A stretch of 10,289 nt of DNA from an uncultured Lachnospiraceae bacterium (GTDB taxonomy: Bacteria > Bacillota > Clostridia > Lachnospirales > Lachnospiraceae). The notes below the pieces were generated by a model. That model was not told the DNA's origin, did not search any database, and saw only the letters and a list, made by a program, of their open reading frames with translations. The first letter of the stretch is position 1; every line of letters starts with the position of its first letter. The stretch spans positions 1 to 10,289 of the forward strand of contig CAMPAX010000067.1 in NCBI GenBank assembly GCA_946633495.1, written 5' to 3'. The translations under genes were made by a program, and so were the position numbers. Positions 1 to 6,713 of this stretch are shown piece by piece.

Positions 1-34
1 CGGGAACACTCACGGCTCTCGTCATTTTTCTGTG

Positions 35-76
35 AAAAAAGCATACACCCGGTTTTATTCTACCAAATGTATGCTT
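35..76 (-). terminator. Intrinsic terminator-like hairpin after the lipoprotein genes
   Basis: Read on the minus strand, AAGCATACA (76-68) pairs with TGTATGCTT (47-39). The stem can be extended by GG/CC and G-U pairs around a loop containing TAGAATAAAA, and it runs into a tract of six T at 40-35. This is the expected shape of a Rho-independent terminator about 80 bases after the stop of the last lipoprotein gene. The loop also carries a promoter-like -10 (see the overlapping promoter entry), so the inverted repeat could instead be a protein-binding dyad. Confidence 0.55.
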
Positions 77-85
77 CCTTCGCAA
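57..85 (-). promoter_or_regulatory. Candidate sigma-A promoter for a gene beyond the window edge
   Basis: On the minus strand TTGCGA (85-80) is followed by 17 bases and then TAGAAT (62-57). The TGG just before the -10 gives an extended -10 (TGnTAnnnT). The -35 matches the consensus at four of six positions. Transcription would start near 50 and run out of the window. The same TGGTAGAATAAA string with a 17-base spacer occurs in the better-placed promoter at 10005-10033, which supports the call. It overlaps a terminator-like hairpin. Confidence 0.4.
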
Positions 86-163
86 GAATTGTCCGTGAGT
101 GCTTTGCGTACAGAATTGTCTGTGAGCACTTTTCGTACAGAATTGTCTGTGAGGGGTTAACGT
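83..163. repeat. Three tandem 27-bp repeats
   Basis: Three head-to-tail units lie at 83-109, 110-136 and 137-163. The second and third share their first 17 bases (ACAGAATTGTCTGTGAG); the first is a diverged copy (AAGAATTGTCCGTGAG). In units two and three the core is a dyad, ACAGA-ATTG-TCTGT, at 110-123 and 137-150. The array covers the stop codon and last few bases of the upstream lipoprotein gene. Its outer unit overlaps the -35 of the candidate promoter at 57-85. Inverted 9-mers (7-15 CACTCACGG, 93-101 CCGTGAGTG) suggest related sequence continues beyond the window. The role is unknown; operator sites, an RNA 3' end structure or a decaying repeat family all fit. Confidence 0.75.
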
Positions 164-1647
164 ACATATTCGATATGGATCAGACTTCCGTCCATGGCAT
201 TCAGATATACAACTCCCACGCCGCCGTTGCTTCCGGCAAAGAAGCCCCAGGTCGGAACGAAGGTTGCTTCCCCGGGCTTATCCGGAGACTCCACCGGCTG
301 GAAGGAGAGGACAGCCGAATCGAACCCCAGCCTGGTTCCGTTGATCTTCGACTCATCAAAGTTCTCCTGAACCTGCACCTTCAGCGCTGCTATTACCTTG
401 TCAAAGGGAAGGATCTCCACATTCTCGGAAAGCTCCTCCTGCAGTTCATAGGAGATCACCAGATTTCCACCGACCACTCCCCTGTCCGTTACATACAGCT
501 GGCCGGTATTATTTCCCGTATCATCGGAGGAAAAGATGGCGAGAGACGAAGAATGTGTCCAGTTACATTGCACTTCATAGCCGTCCACCACGCCCCGTGG
601 CGGTGTGATCATGTTTTCTCCATATAGGGGAGTAGAAAAAAGGAGCTGCACTTTCTGTTCTTCGTCGGATTCACCCTCCATGTCGTAAAACTGAGTCGTG
701 GATATGAACAGATCCTCTCTCGGCATCCGGGCATGGAGCTTCTCTTCCGTAAACTTCTCCGCCATGCTGCAGATCTCCTCATCGCTCTTTACCGATTGAT
801 TCGGCTGCCGGAGCATCTGCTTATAGGACTCGTCATAGCTCTCATCAAAGTAAATATTCCCGGCATATGACATGAGGGAGGTCATCTCGGGATCCCCTGT
901 GAGATCCCCCGGATTCTTCGGCCAGAAGGAGATATACTTCACCATCTCCGCCTTCCGGTAAGCGATGAACAGCCGGTAAGGAATCCCGTCCATTTCACCA
1001 TCGTAAGTATGCCAGAAACGGTCTTCTTCATCTCCCCAGGCGGGAACCGGTCCGATCTTTTGCTTTGTTACCAGACCGCCCTTCACATCCGACTGATCCC
1101 CGTTGCTGAATCTCCGGCACTGCACAACGCAATCATCCTCTTCCTCTTCCGTTCCGCCGATGGTGCCTTTGACCGGAACAGCCGTATCCCCGAAGAGATT
1201 CTTCACCACTTCTTCCTCGCGGACCATGTCCTCTTTGATCCGGGATACCCGGTAGACATGAAGCCGGTCGGTATCATGCCGGGTATACATGATCCGGACA
1301 TCCACCGGATGCGTCCCCAGCGTAAATGTATCCTCATAGATCGGCGCGCCGTCTACTCCCTCCTCAGGCGGAAGCTTACCGAAAGTGGTCGAAGTCCCTG
1401 TTTCGGTCCCGCCGCCCTCTTCCCCGGTACCTATGGAAGAAGGTTCATCCGTGCCTTCTCTCCTCTCCGATCCTGTGCCGCTGCCACCTTTGTTCTGTCC
1501 CGTATCTTCCGAGCTGCCGTTTACTTCAGTCCCTCCGGCTGAGATCCCGCCATAATCCGTAACAGTCTCCGTTTTACTTCCGCACGCCGTAAGGCAGAGC
1601 ATCACCGAAAGAGTAAGTCCCAGGATCCTGTAATATCTTTTCTTCAA
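157..1647 (-). CDS. Lipoprotein paralogue 1 (last of three), unknown function
   Basis: This 496-aa protein has a lipoprotein signal peptide: basic KKRYYR, a hydrophobic stretch, then lipobox LTAC with lipidated Cys22. It should be anchored to the outer face of the membrane. After the Cys comes TDYGG and a Gly/Ser/Thr/Glu-rich linker to about residue 95, then a folded region. Motifs shared with the two upstream genes are APIYEDTF, VKNLFGDTA, FWHTYDG, FWPKNPG, VVDGYEV, VTDRGVVGG, LSENVEILPFDK, and a C-terminal FVPTW (463-467) and NAMDGSLI (483-490). The start chosen is TTG at 1647, eight bases after AAAGGAGG; an in-frame GTG at 1656 overlaps that ribosome binding site and is unlikely. It contains a small DESYDESY tandem duplication. 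I do not recognise a named family; a Clostridia DUF-type lipoprotein is likely. It is probably cotranscribed with the two genes before it and ends in 27-bp repeats. Confidence 0.87.
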   Translation of the reverse strand: MKKRYYRILGLTLSVMLCLTACGSKTETVTDYGGISAGGTEVNGSSEDTGQNKGGSGTGSERREGTDEPSSIGTGEEGGGTETGTSTTFGKLPPEEGVDGAPIYEDTFTLGTHPVDVRIMYTRHDTDRLHVYRVSRIKEDMVREEEVVKNLFGDTAVPVKGTIGGTEEEEDDCVVQCRRFSNGDQSDVKGGLVTKQKIGPVPAWGDEEDRFWHTYDGEMDGIPYRLFIAYRKAEMVKYISFWPKNPGDLTGDPEMTSLMSYAGNIYFDESYDESYKQMLRQPNQSVKSDEEICSMAEKFTEEKLHARMPREDLFISTTQFYDMEGESDEEQKVQLLFSTPLYGENMITPPRGVVDGYEVQCNWTHSSSLAIFSSDDTGNNTGQLYVTDRGVVGGNLVISYELQEELSENVEILPFDKVIAALKVQVQENFDESKINGTRLGFDSAVLSFQPVESPDKPGEATFVPTWGFFAGSNGGVGVVYLNAMDGSLIHIEYVR

Positions 1648-1655
1648 GTCCGTCA

Positions 1656-1663
1656 CCTCCTTT
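1656..1663 (-). promoter_or_regulatory. Ribosome binding site deciding a TTG start
   Basis: AAAGGAGG lies eight bases before the TTG at 1647. The upstream GTG (1656-1654) shares its first G with this site, so it cannot be served by it. The site therefore decides the start. It also overlaps the stop codon of a possible 41-codon reading frame (1662-1787). Confidence 0.8.
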
Positions 1664-1787
1664 ACAGGTCGGTATCATAAACGGAAACCTCCCGCATGTT
1701 CTGATCATAGGTTCCCTTTGTCATCCTGCAGGCGTTCTGCAAAAGGCGTCCGTCTGCGCTCCGCTCACGGTGACTGATCCCATGCAT
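1662..1787 (-). CDS. Possible 41-codon small ORF between lipoprotein genes
   Basis: This ATG-started frame begins inside the end of the preceding lipoprotein gene in a different frame, with GAGG nine bases upstream. It runs through the whole gap, and its TAA overlaps the ribosome binding site of the next gene. The second half (MTKGTYDQNMREVSVYDTDL) reads like ordinary coding sequence, with codons similar to the neighbours. It has no membrane segment and no motif I recognise. It could be a translation-coupling peptide, a frameshifted remnant of an older lipoprotein C-terminus, or chance. Only the exact fit to the gap and the stop/ribosome-site overlap argue for it. Confidence 0.2.
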   Translation of the reverse strand: MHGISHRERSADGRLLQNACRMTKGTYDQNMREVSVYDTDL

Positions 1788-3147
1788 TATACAGCGCCTC
1801 GATCCAGCTTCCGTCGATGGCATTGATGTATACCTGGCCGATGGGACCGTTGCTCATTGCCTGGAAGCGCCACACCGGTACCAGGCTGATTTCCTCAGGA
1901 GTATCCACAGGAGATATGGGATAGTAGATCAGTTCCGCCATGTGAAATTTCAGCTTGGAACCATTCACGTAAGAAACCTCAAACTTATCCTTCACTCCCC
2001 GTTGGAAGGAGTCCATCACCTTATCAAAGGGCAGCAGCTGCACATCCTCCGACAACACCTTGTCTACCTCGTAGAAGATATCCAGAGTACAGCCGATCAC
2101 ACCCTGGTCCGTTACACACAGAACGCCCTGATTCAGCATGGAGAATTCCAGCCCCGTATGACCCATATCGTAATCGATCCGGTAACCGTCCAGGACTGCT
2201 CCCTCCAGAGTCTTTGAGTTCTCTGCCTCCTCCGAAAGGAAGAGAAGCTCCGTCTTCGTCGGATTTCCGGTTCCCTTTCCTCTTGTCAGCACAAGATCCT
2301 GCCGGTCAATCTCCATTCCCAGCACGTCTTTTACAAAGCTCTCCGCCGTATCGATCAGTGCCTCCTCACTCCCCTGGGTCCGGTTGGGCCGATCGCTCAT
2401 CGCCTTCTGTACCACGGTGTTATTGATCATGGTATAACCGCCCCCGTTCAGGTCGGTCTGCACCTCCATGTACCTGTTGCAGTCCTTTGCACCTATGGGA
2501 TCCCCAATGATCTTCGGGAAGAGTCCGACTCGGATACCTCCGCCGCTGAATTTTGCAACCAGCAGCTCATAATCCACATCCCGGTAGATGCCTTCATAGA
2601 CATGATAGAAGGTATCTTCATCCACCCAGCCGGGAACCTTTGTCTTTGCCCACACATTAGCATCACCGCTGATGCTGATCTCAATTGATTTTATCAGATC
2701 CATGATCAATTCCGAGTCCCCCTCTTCCAGCGAGAGATCTCTTCTGACCTCCTTCGCGGAATCACCCAGGAGCCTCTGCACGATCTCCTTCTCCTTCTCC
2801 GCAGTATACTCTACGGTCTTCATCTGGTAGGAATGGAAATGATCAGCGTCCCGTATCACGGTTTTGATACCAACCTCCACCGGTATTCCATTCAGATCAA
2901 AGGTTTTCTCGTAGATCGGTGACCCATCCATCTGCGGTGCCGGAAGTGCCGGAACACTGCTGTTTCCCGAACCCTCTGTCGAATTCCCGGGATCCTCTGC
3001 CCCTTCTGTTCCGGCGGTCTCCGAGGATGCCACAGCTGTGGTATTTTTCGATTCCCCGCCGTAATCCGTCACCTTCTCCGCCTCACCTCCGCAGGCTGTA
3101 AGGCAAAGCGCAAGGCAAAGAGCTGTCACAACTATCTTTCTTCTCAT
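1765..3147 (-). CDS. Lipoprotein paralogue 2 (middle of three), unknown function
   Basis: This 460-aa protein starts MRRKIVV and has lipobox LTAC with lipidated Cys19, so it is predicted to be surface-anchored. Then come TDYGGES and a Ser/Thr/Glu/Gly-rich linker to about residue 74. Shared motifs: SPIYEKTF, VQRLLGDSA (about 124-132), FYHVYEG, VGLFPK, VLDGYRI, CVTDQGVIG (344-352), LSEDVQLLPFDK, LVPVW (422-426) and NAIDGSWI (442-449). The frame is open 29 codons further upstream, but a signal peptide there would be buried; the ATG at 3147 follows AAAGGAG by 11 bases and begins a standard signal peptide. It is the shortest of the three, and its C-terminal end (after ALYN) differs from the others, which end soon after an xxY motif. 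Function unknown; the PVW..NAxDGS ending resembles PepSY- or YycH-like extracytoplasmic folds only loosely. Confidence 0.87.
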   Translation of the reverse strand: MRRKIVVTALCLALCLTACGGEAEKVTDYGGESKNTTAVASSETAGTEGAEDPGNSTEGSGNSSVPALPAPQMDGSPIYEKTFDLNGIPVEVGIKTVIRDADHFHSYQMKTVEYTAEKEKEIVQRLLGDSAKEVRRDLSLEEGDSELIMDLIKSIEISISGDANVWAKTKVPGWVDEDTFYHVYEGIYRDVDYELLVAKFSGGGIRVGLFPKIIGDPIGAKDCNRYMEVQTDLNGGGYTMINNTVVQKAMSDRPNRTQGSEEALIDTAESFVKDVLGMEIDRQDLVLTRGKGTGNPTKTELLFLSEEAENSKTLEGAVLDGYRIDYDMGHTGLEFSMLNQGVLCVTDQGVIGCTLDIFYEVDKVLSEDVQLLPFDKVMDSFQRGVKDKFEVSYVNGSKLKFHMAELIYYPISPVDTPEEISLVPVWRFQAMSNGPIGQVYINAIDGSWIEALYNAWDQSP

Positions 3148-3158
3148 CGCTAAATCCA

Positions 3159-3165
3159 CTCCTTT
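3159..3165 (-). promoter_or_regulatory. Ribosome binding site for lipoprotein 2
   Basis: AAAGGAG sits 11 bases before the ATG at 3147, slightly long but the only good site. It supports starting the protein at MRRKIVV rather than at the more distant in-frame ATG at 3234. Confidence 0.65.
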
Positions 3166-3258
3166 ATATCCAAAACCGACAGGCATCGCCGTCATAACAC
3201 ATAAGATACAGTTCCACTCCGAATCGCCTGTCATTCCTGCTTCTCTGAACCAGGTAAA

Positions 3259-4788
3259 CTACCTCATGTCAGCCGTGTAGAAGATCTCGATGATGCTTCC
3301 ATCCATGGCATTCACCAGCGCAGCTCCGAATTCATAACTCCCGCTCTTCAGGGGGATCACCCATACCGGCACAAAGGTTGCCTCTCCCTTCTTATCCGGA
3401 GACGGGATGGCATAATAAGCCAGCTCAGCATAATCCGCCGTAATGGAGGCTCCTGTCACCTTCGACATATCCAGGCTTTCCTCCACACCATTCCGGAAAG
3501 AAGCCATGGCATTCTCGAAGGAAAGGATCGGAACATTCTCGGATAGCTTCTCCTCAAAGTTGTAGGTCAGATGCAGCGTCATCCCGACCACTCCCGCATC
3601 CGTAAGCCAGAAGGAGCCGGTATTCCCCTGATACATCTCAAGATAGGATGCAAGCGTAAGATCGAACAGGGTATAGGCGATATTCGCCTCATAACCGTTC
3701 ATCACTGCCTGCCCGAGGGATCCCTTCCCCAGATCATCCGGATTTGCAAAGATCAGATTATTGAGGTGTCCGGTGTCCGCAGAGTCAGCTGCAAGCGAGC
3801 TCGAGGATACATCCGGTGAATAGTTATAGGTCCTGCCAATCACGATATTTCCTTCCGGAAGTATCACTCCCATCTTCTCTCTCAGGAAATCGATGGCTGA
3901 CGCGGTCAAGGTACTCTCCTCTGCCTTCACCTGATTCTCCGGATCTGACAGCTGATCCAGGGAGATCTCGAAATCCTTCGTTCGATCCACAGGATCCCCG
4001 TAATGGATGATCCCTCCAAGATCCTTCTCCACCCGCGAGAGCTCCGGTCTGCCGATCAGGGTTCCCGGATTCTTCGGATAGAAGGAAATGATCTGGTCCT
4101 CCCCATTTCTTCCGATCATCAGCTGATACTCTGTCCCATTATAGGTCCCCTCATAGGTGTGATAGAAGTTTTCCGTTCCATCCTCCCATGCAGAGCAGTC
4201 CGGGATTCCATGCTCCCATGCGGAAGAATCGTACGAATCCGGATAGATCTCATAAAATACACTCTGGCAGTCAGCCAAAACCCTCTCTGAATCTCCCTTC
4301 GCGATACTGAGTGATCTTTTCACCACCGCAGCAGAGTCCCCGAAGAGATTCTTCACGATCTCCCCCTCCGAAAGCAGTTTTGCAGACGCGGAGGTCACCT
4401 TGTAGGAGGGAAGCACCGAGATATCCGGCACTGCATAATTTATCTCCATGGACATCGGGATATCGCCGATGCTGAAGGTCTCCTTATAGCTTACCTGCTC
4501 TCCCCCCAGCTTCTCCCGGAGGGGCTGATTGCTCTTTGCCTCTGCAGATTCGATGGCTGAACTTTGGTCCACCGGCTCCTTCGTCTGTGTGGTATTCCCA
4601 TCCTCGGTTCTTGCGGGATCTTCGGAGGCTTTGGCTGCACTGCTCTCTGCCGTGGTTACGCCTTCCCCTCCATACTCCGATATCTTCTCCGGCTCCTTCG
4701 AGCCGCAGGCTGTAAGCGCCATTCCCATACACAGAAGAGCAGCTGTCACCGTGCAGCGTGTTTTATATCCTAAACGCTTTGTTCTCAT
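3259..4788 (-). CDS. Lipoprotein paralogue 3 (first of three), unknown function
   Basis: This 509-aa protein starts MRTKRLGYKTR and has a hydrophobic core and lipobox LTAC with lipidated Cys28. The start is the ATG at 4788, nine bases after AAAGGAAG (4805-4798); an upstream in-frame GTG at 4833 would add a charged 15-residue leader and lacks a good site. A Ser/Glu/Lys-rich linker runs to about residue 90. Shared family motifs: VSYKETF, LFGDSAAVV (148-156), FYHTYEG (208-214), SFYPKNPG, VMNGYEA, TDAGVVG (396-402), LSENVPILSFE, FVPVW (472-476) and NAMDGSII (493-500). Unlike its paralogues it has a ten-residue in-frame duplication, SAWEHG then SAWEDG, near 189-204. It is the first gene of the lipoprotein unit, lying downstream of the 4888-4945 terminator, so it probably has its own promoter in 4789-4887. 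No confident family assignment. Confidence 0.87.
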   Translation of the reverse strand: MRTKRLGYKTRCTVTAALLCMGMALTACGSKEPEKISEYGGEGVTTAESSAAKASEDPARTEDGNTTQTKEPVDQSSAIESAEAKSNQPLREKLGGEQVSYKETFSIGDIPMSMEINYAVPDISVLPSYKVTSASAKLLSEGEIVKNLFGDSAAVVKRSLSIAKGDSERVLADCQSVFYEIYPDSYDSSAWEHGIPDCSAWEDGTENFYHTYEGTYNGTEYQLMIGRNGEDQIISFYPKNPGTLIGRPELSRVEKDLGGIIHYGDPVDRTKDFEISLDQLSDPENQVKAEESTLTASAIDFLREKMGVILPEGNIVIGRTYNYSPDVSSSSLAADSADTGHLNNLIFANPDDLGKGSLGQAVMNGYEANIAYTLFDLTLASYLEMYQGNTGSFWLTDAGVVGMTLHLTYNFEEKLSENVPILSFENAMASFRNGVEESLDMSKVTGASITADYAELAYYAIPSPDKKGEATFVPVWVIPLKSGSYEFGAALVNAMDGSIIEIFYTADMR

Positions 4789-4887
4789 CTTGATTTTCTT
4801 CCTTTCTGCGTAGTCTATGTTCTGTTCTGACACATACTATAAAACAGAATTGTATACGAAATGTATCAAAATCTGATATTTATAAAA
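4789..4887 (-). promoter_or_regulatory. Leader and probable control region of the lipoprotein unit
   Basis: This AT-rich stretch lies between the upstream terminator and the first lipoprotein gene, so a promoter is expected here. I see -10-like strings on the minus strand (TATAGT 4841-4836, TACAAT 4854-4849) but no -35 at the right distance; TTGATA (4869-4864) is 22 bases from TATAGT. An imperfect dyad, TTGTATAC-GAAAT-GTATCAA, spans 4850-4869. The 10-mer ACAGAATTGT (4844-4853) also occurs in two of the three 27-bp repeats at the far end of the unit. The role is inferred from position. Confidence 0.35.
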
Positions 4888-4945
4888 AAAATCTGTCATT
4901 CCGGGTCCAAAGAGCGGTTCCACGCTCCCCGGAATGACAGATTTT
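4884..4945 (-). terminator. Strong long-stem intrinsic terminator after the HD-GYP genes
   Basis: A perfect 18-bp inverted repeat (4888-4905 and 4928-4945, core CTGTCATTCCGGG) encloses 22 bases that can form an inner GAGCG/CGCTC stem. On the minus strand the stem is followed by a run of T at 4891-4884. It ends the transcript of the two HD-GYP genes 39 bases after the last stop. The stem is far longer than usual and resembles dispersed palindromic repeats, so it may be a repeat element recruited as a terminator. The plus-strand side has only TTTT, so activity in the other direction would be weaker. Confidence 0.85.
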
Positions 4946-4983
4946 ACTCCTACTATACGTTCGCTGCGTTCAAAAAGATGGAA

Positions 4984-6684
4984 CTATGCCTTGCCTGCTA
5001 TCGCGCTGTAATAGGCCTCCAGCCTGGGCCGGGCAGCCACATAATAAGGCTCCAGTTTCTTATCAAACTGTGTACCCATCCCCTCCATTATGATCTTATC
5101 TGCCTCTTCGAACGACATGCTTTCTTTATAGACACGCTTGCTGACCAAAGCATCATATACATCGGCGATGGCCATGATACGTGCTTCCAGAGGAATCTCC
5201 AGACCCTTCAGTCCCTTCGGATATCCGGATCCGTCCCACCTTTCATGGTGATAGGTTGCTACATTTTCGGCAATCTTCCGGAAATACTCATCCTCCGTCC
5301 CCTCCAGTACCTGATGAACGATCTCTCCGCCTTTTGCGGCATGCTCCTTCATTTTCTCGAATTCCCAGGGTTCAAAACGCCCCGGTTTCTGAAGGATGGC
5401 GTCGGGTACGGCGATCTTTCCCAGATCATGCATGGGGGCAGCCTTGATAATGGCTTTGCGGAATTCCTTCGTCAGGTGGAGCCGATTGGTCTTCATGATC
5501 TCATCCACCAGGATCCTGACACCGGTACTGGTTCTTTTGATATGGCCTCCGGTGGAGTTATCACGGCTTTCAACCATGGTTGCAAGACTGAGGATCAGGT
5601 TGTCATGCATTTCCGCAATATGCGCTGTTTTCTCCTCCACTTCATCCTGAAGTGTGGAATTGAATCGATTGATGAGCGCGATGTATTCCTGATTCTTCGT
5701 ATCATCCGTAACGATGATCCGGTAACCTCGCTTCTTCTTTCCGTCATACAGATAATCCACATCGAAGATATACGTATGTCCTTCCCTGGAATAGAAGGAG
5801 GTATCATTTTGTTCATTCTGGACAAATGACTGCAGCCGGTTCAGCGCCTGTTCCGCAAGGAAGGGGATCTCCTCCGACGGCGAATCTACCTTCGCCTCCA
5901 TAAGCTCCGGAAAGAACTTCTTCACGGCATCATTTCCGCCAAGGAAACGGAAGTGGAAATCAAAGGAGATAAAGCCCACCTCCCCTGTATGATTCATGGA
6001 ATCCAGTTGCGTTTCGGATACATCATAGAGGCATGTCTTATTTACGATGAGCAGGAAGAATACCTGCGCGAATACATAGGACAGCGGGACCAGATTTACA
6101 CTGATGGGAATAAATTTTCCCAGGGTATAAGAAAGCAGGGAGATCCCTTCCGGGATCGCCATCTGGATGATGATCCTGTTCGACACATCATTTTTCTTTC
6201 GATAGCTGTGCGCAAGCGCCCAGACGCTGATCAGGAAATACACTCCCAGCATCACATAGAACAGCGTGTGCATGAACCCGTAGGTCTTGACCAGAGACGA
6301 AGCTCCGTTTTCCTTTACCAGATCGACGGATTTATAGAAATACGGCAGCCATCCTGCAGACAGTACCGTTCCATAGATGGCCATTGTGATCAGGAAGAAC
6401 GACACCCGCGTGGGTTTCGGCATCTTCATATTGCACTGGTCCAGAATGCACATCAGGATAAACAGCATCAGAAAGCAGCCGCCGAGATAGGCCATATCAT
6501 TTGCGACCAACGCTTCTTCCAGATTGCTGGAAATAGACATCAGAAGAAACCCCAGATTTGAGATGGGGATCAATGTAAAGATCAATGTAAAATGAACATC
6601 AAAATGCCTGTGCCAGATAAATACATATACAAGGGACAGGGCAAGTGATAGTCCGAATAAAGTTGCATAATAGGTAACAACCAT
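4984..6684 (-). CDS. Seven-helix membrane sensor with PAS-like region and HD-GYP phosphodiesterase domain
   Basis: This 566-aa protein has about seven hydrophobic helices (roughly 6-24, 33-52, 66-83, 94-113, 139-159, 172-191, 196-215), matching the N-terminal 7TM module found on some histidine kinases. A PAS-like segment follows (about 235-330), then a coiled coil (335-360) and an HD-GYP domain (about 365-545). Visible catalytic features: E372 in ESRD, H381 in GGHIKR, H419-D420 with GK at 422-423, H448, H479-H480-E481, DGSGYP at 484-489, and D508 in ADVYDAL. These are the residues HD-GYP enzymes use to bind metals and cleave cyclic di-GMP, so activity is expected at the inner membrane face. 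The start is the only reasonable ATG in frame; its ribosome site (GGAGAGG) lies about 14 bases away, so translation is probably coupled to the gene ending 29 bases upstream. The signal sensed is unknown. Confidence 0.92.
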   Translation of the reverse strand: MVVTYYATLFGLSLALSLVYVFIWHRHFDVHFTLIFTLIPISNLGFLLMSISSNLEEALVANDMAYLGGCFLMLFILMCILDQCNMKMPKPTRVSFFLITMAIYGTVLSAGWLPYFYKSVDLVKENGASSLVKTYGFMHTLFYVMLGVYFLISVWALAHSYRKKNDVSNRIIIQMAIPEGISLLSYTLGKFIPISVNLVPLSYVFAQVFFLLIVNKTCLYDVSETQLDSMNHTGEVGFISFDFHFRFLGGNDAVKKFFPELMEAKVDSPSEEIPFLAEQALNRLQSFVQNEQNDTSFYSREGHTYIFDVDYLYDGKKKRGYRIIVTDDTKNQEYIALINRFNSTLQDEVEEKTAHIAEMHDNLILSLATMVESRDNSTGGHIKRTSTGVRILVDEIMKTNRLHLTKEFRKAIIKAAPMHDLGKIAVPDAILQKPGRFEPWEFEKMKEHAAKGGEIVHQVLEGTEDEYFRKIAENVATYHHERWDGSGYPKGLKGLEIPLEARIMAIADVYDALVSKRVYKESMSFEEADKIIMEGMGTQFDKKLEPYYVAARPRLEAYYSAIAGKA

Positions 6685-6713
6685 CGAGTCGTTCTCTGCC
6701 TCTCCTTTTTCCG

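Noticed and set aside
4861..5829. A 322-codon plus-strand frame beginning in the terminator region
   Set aside because: It runs through the terminator hairpin and then opposite the HD-GYP domain. It is not protein-like, and the minus-strand gene explains the sequence fully.
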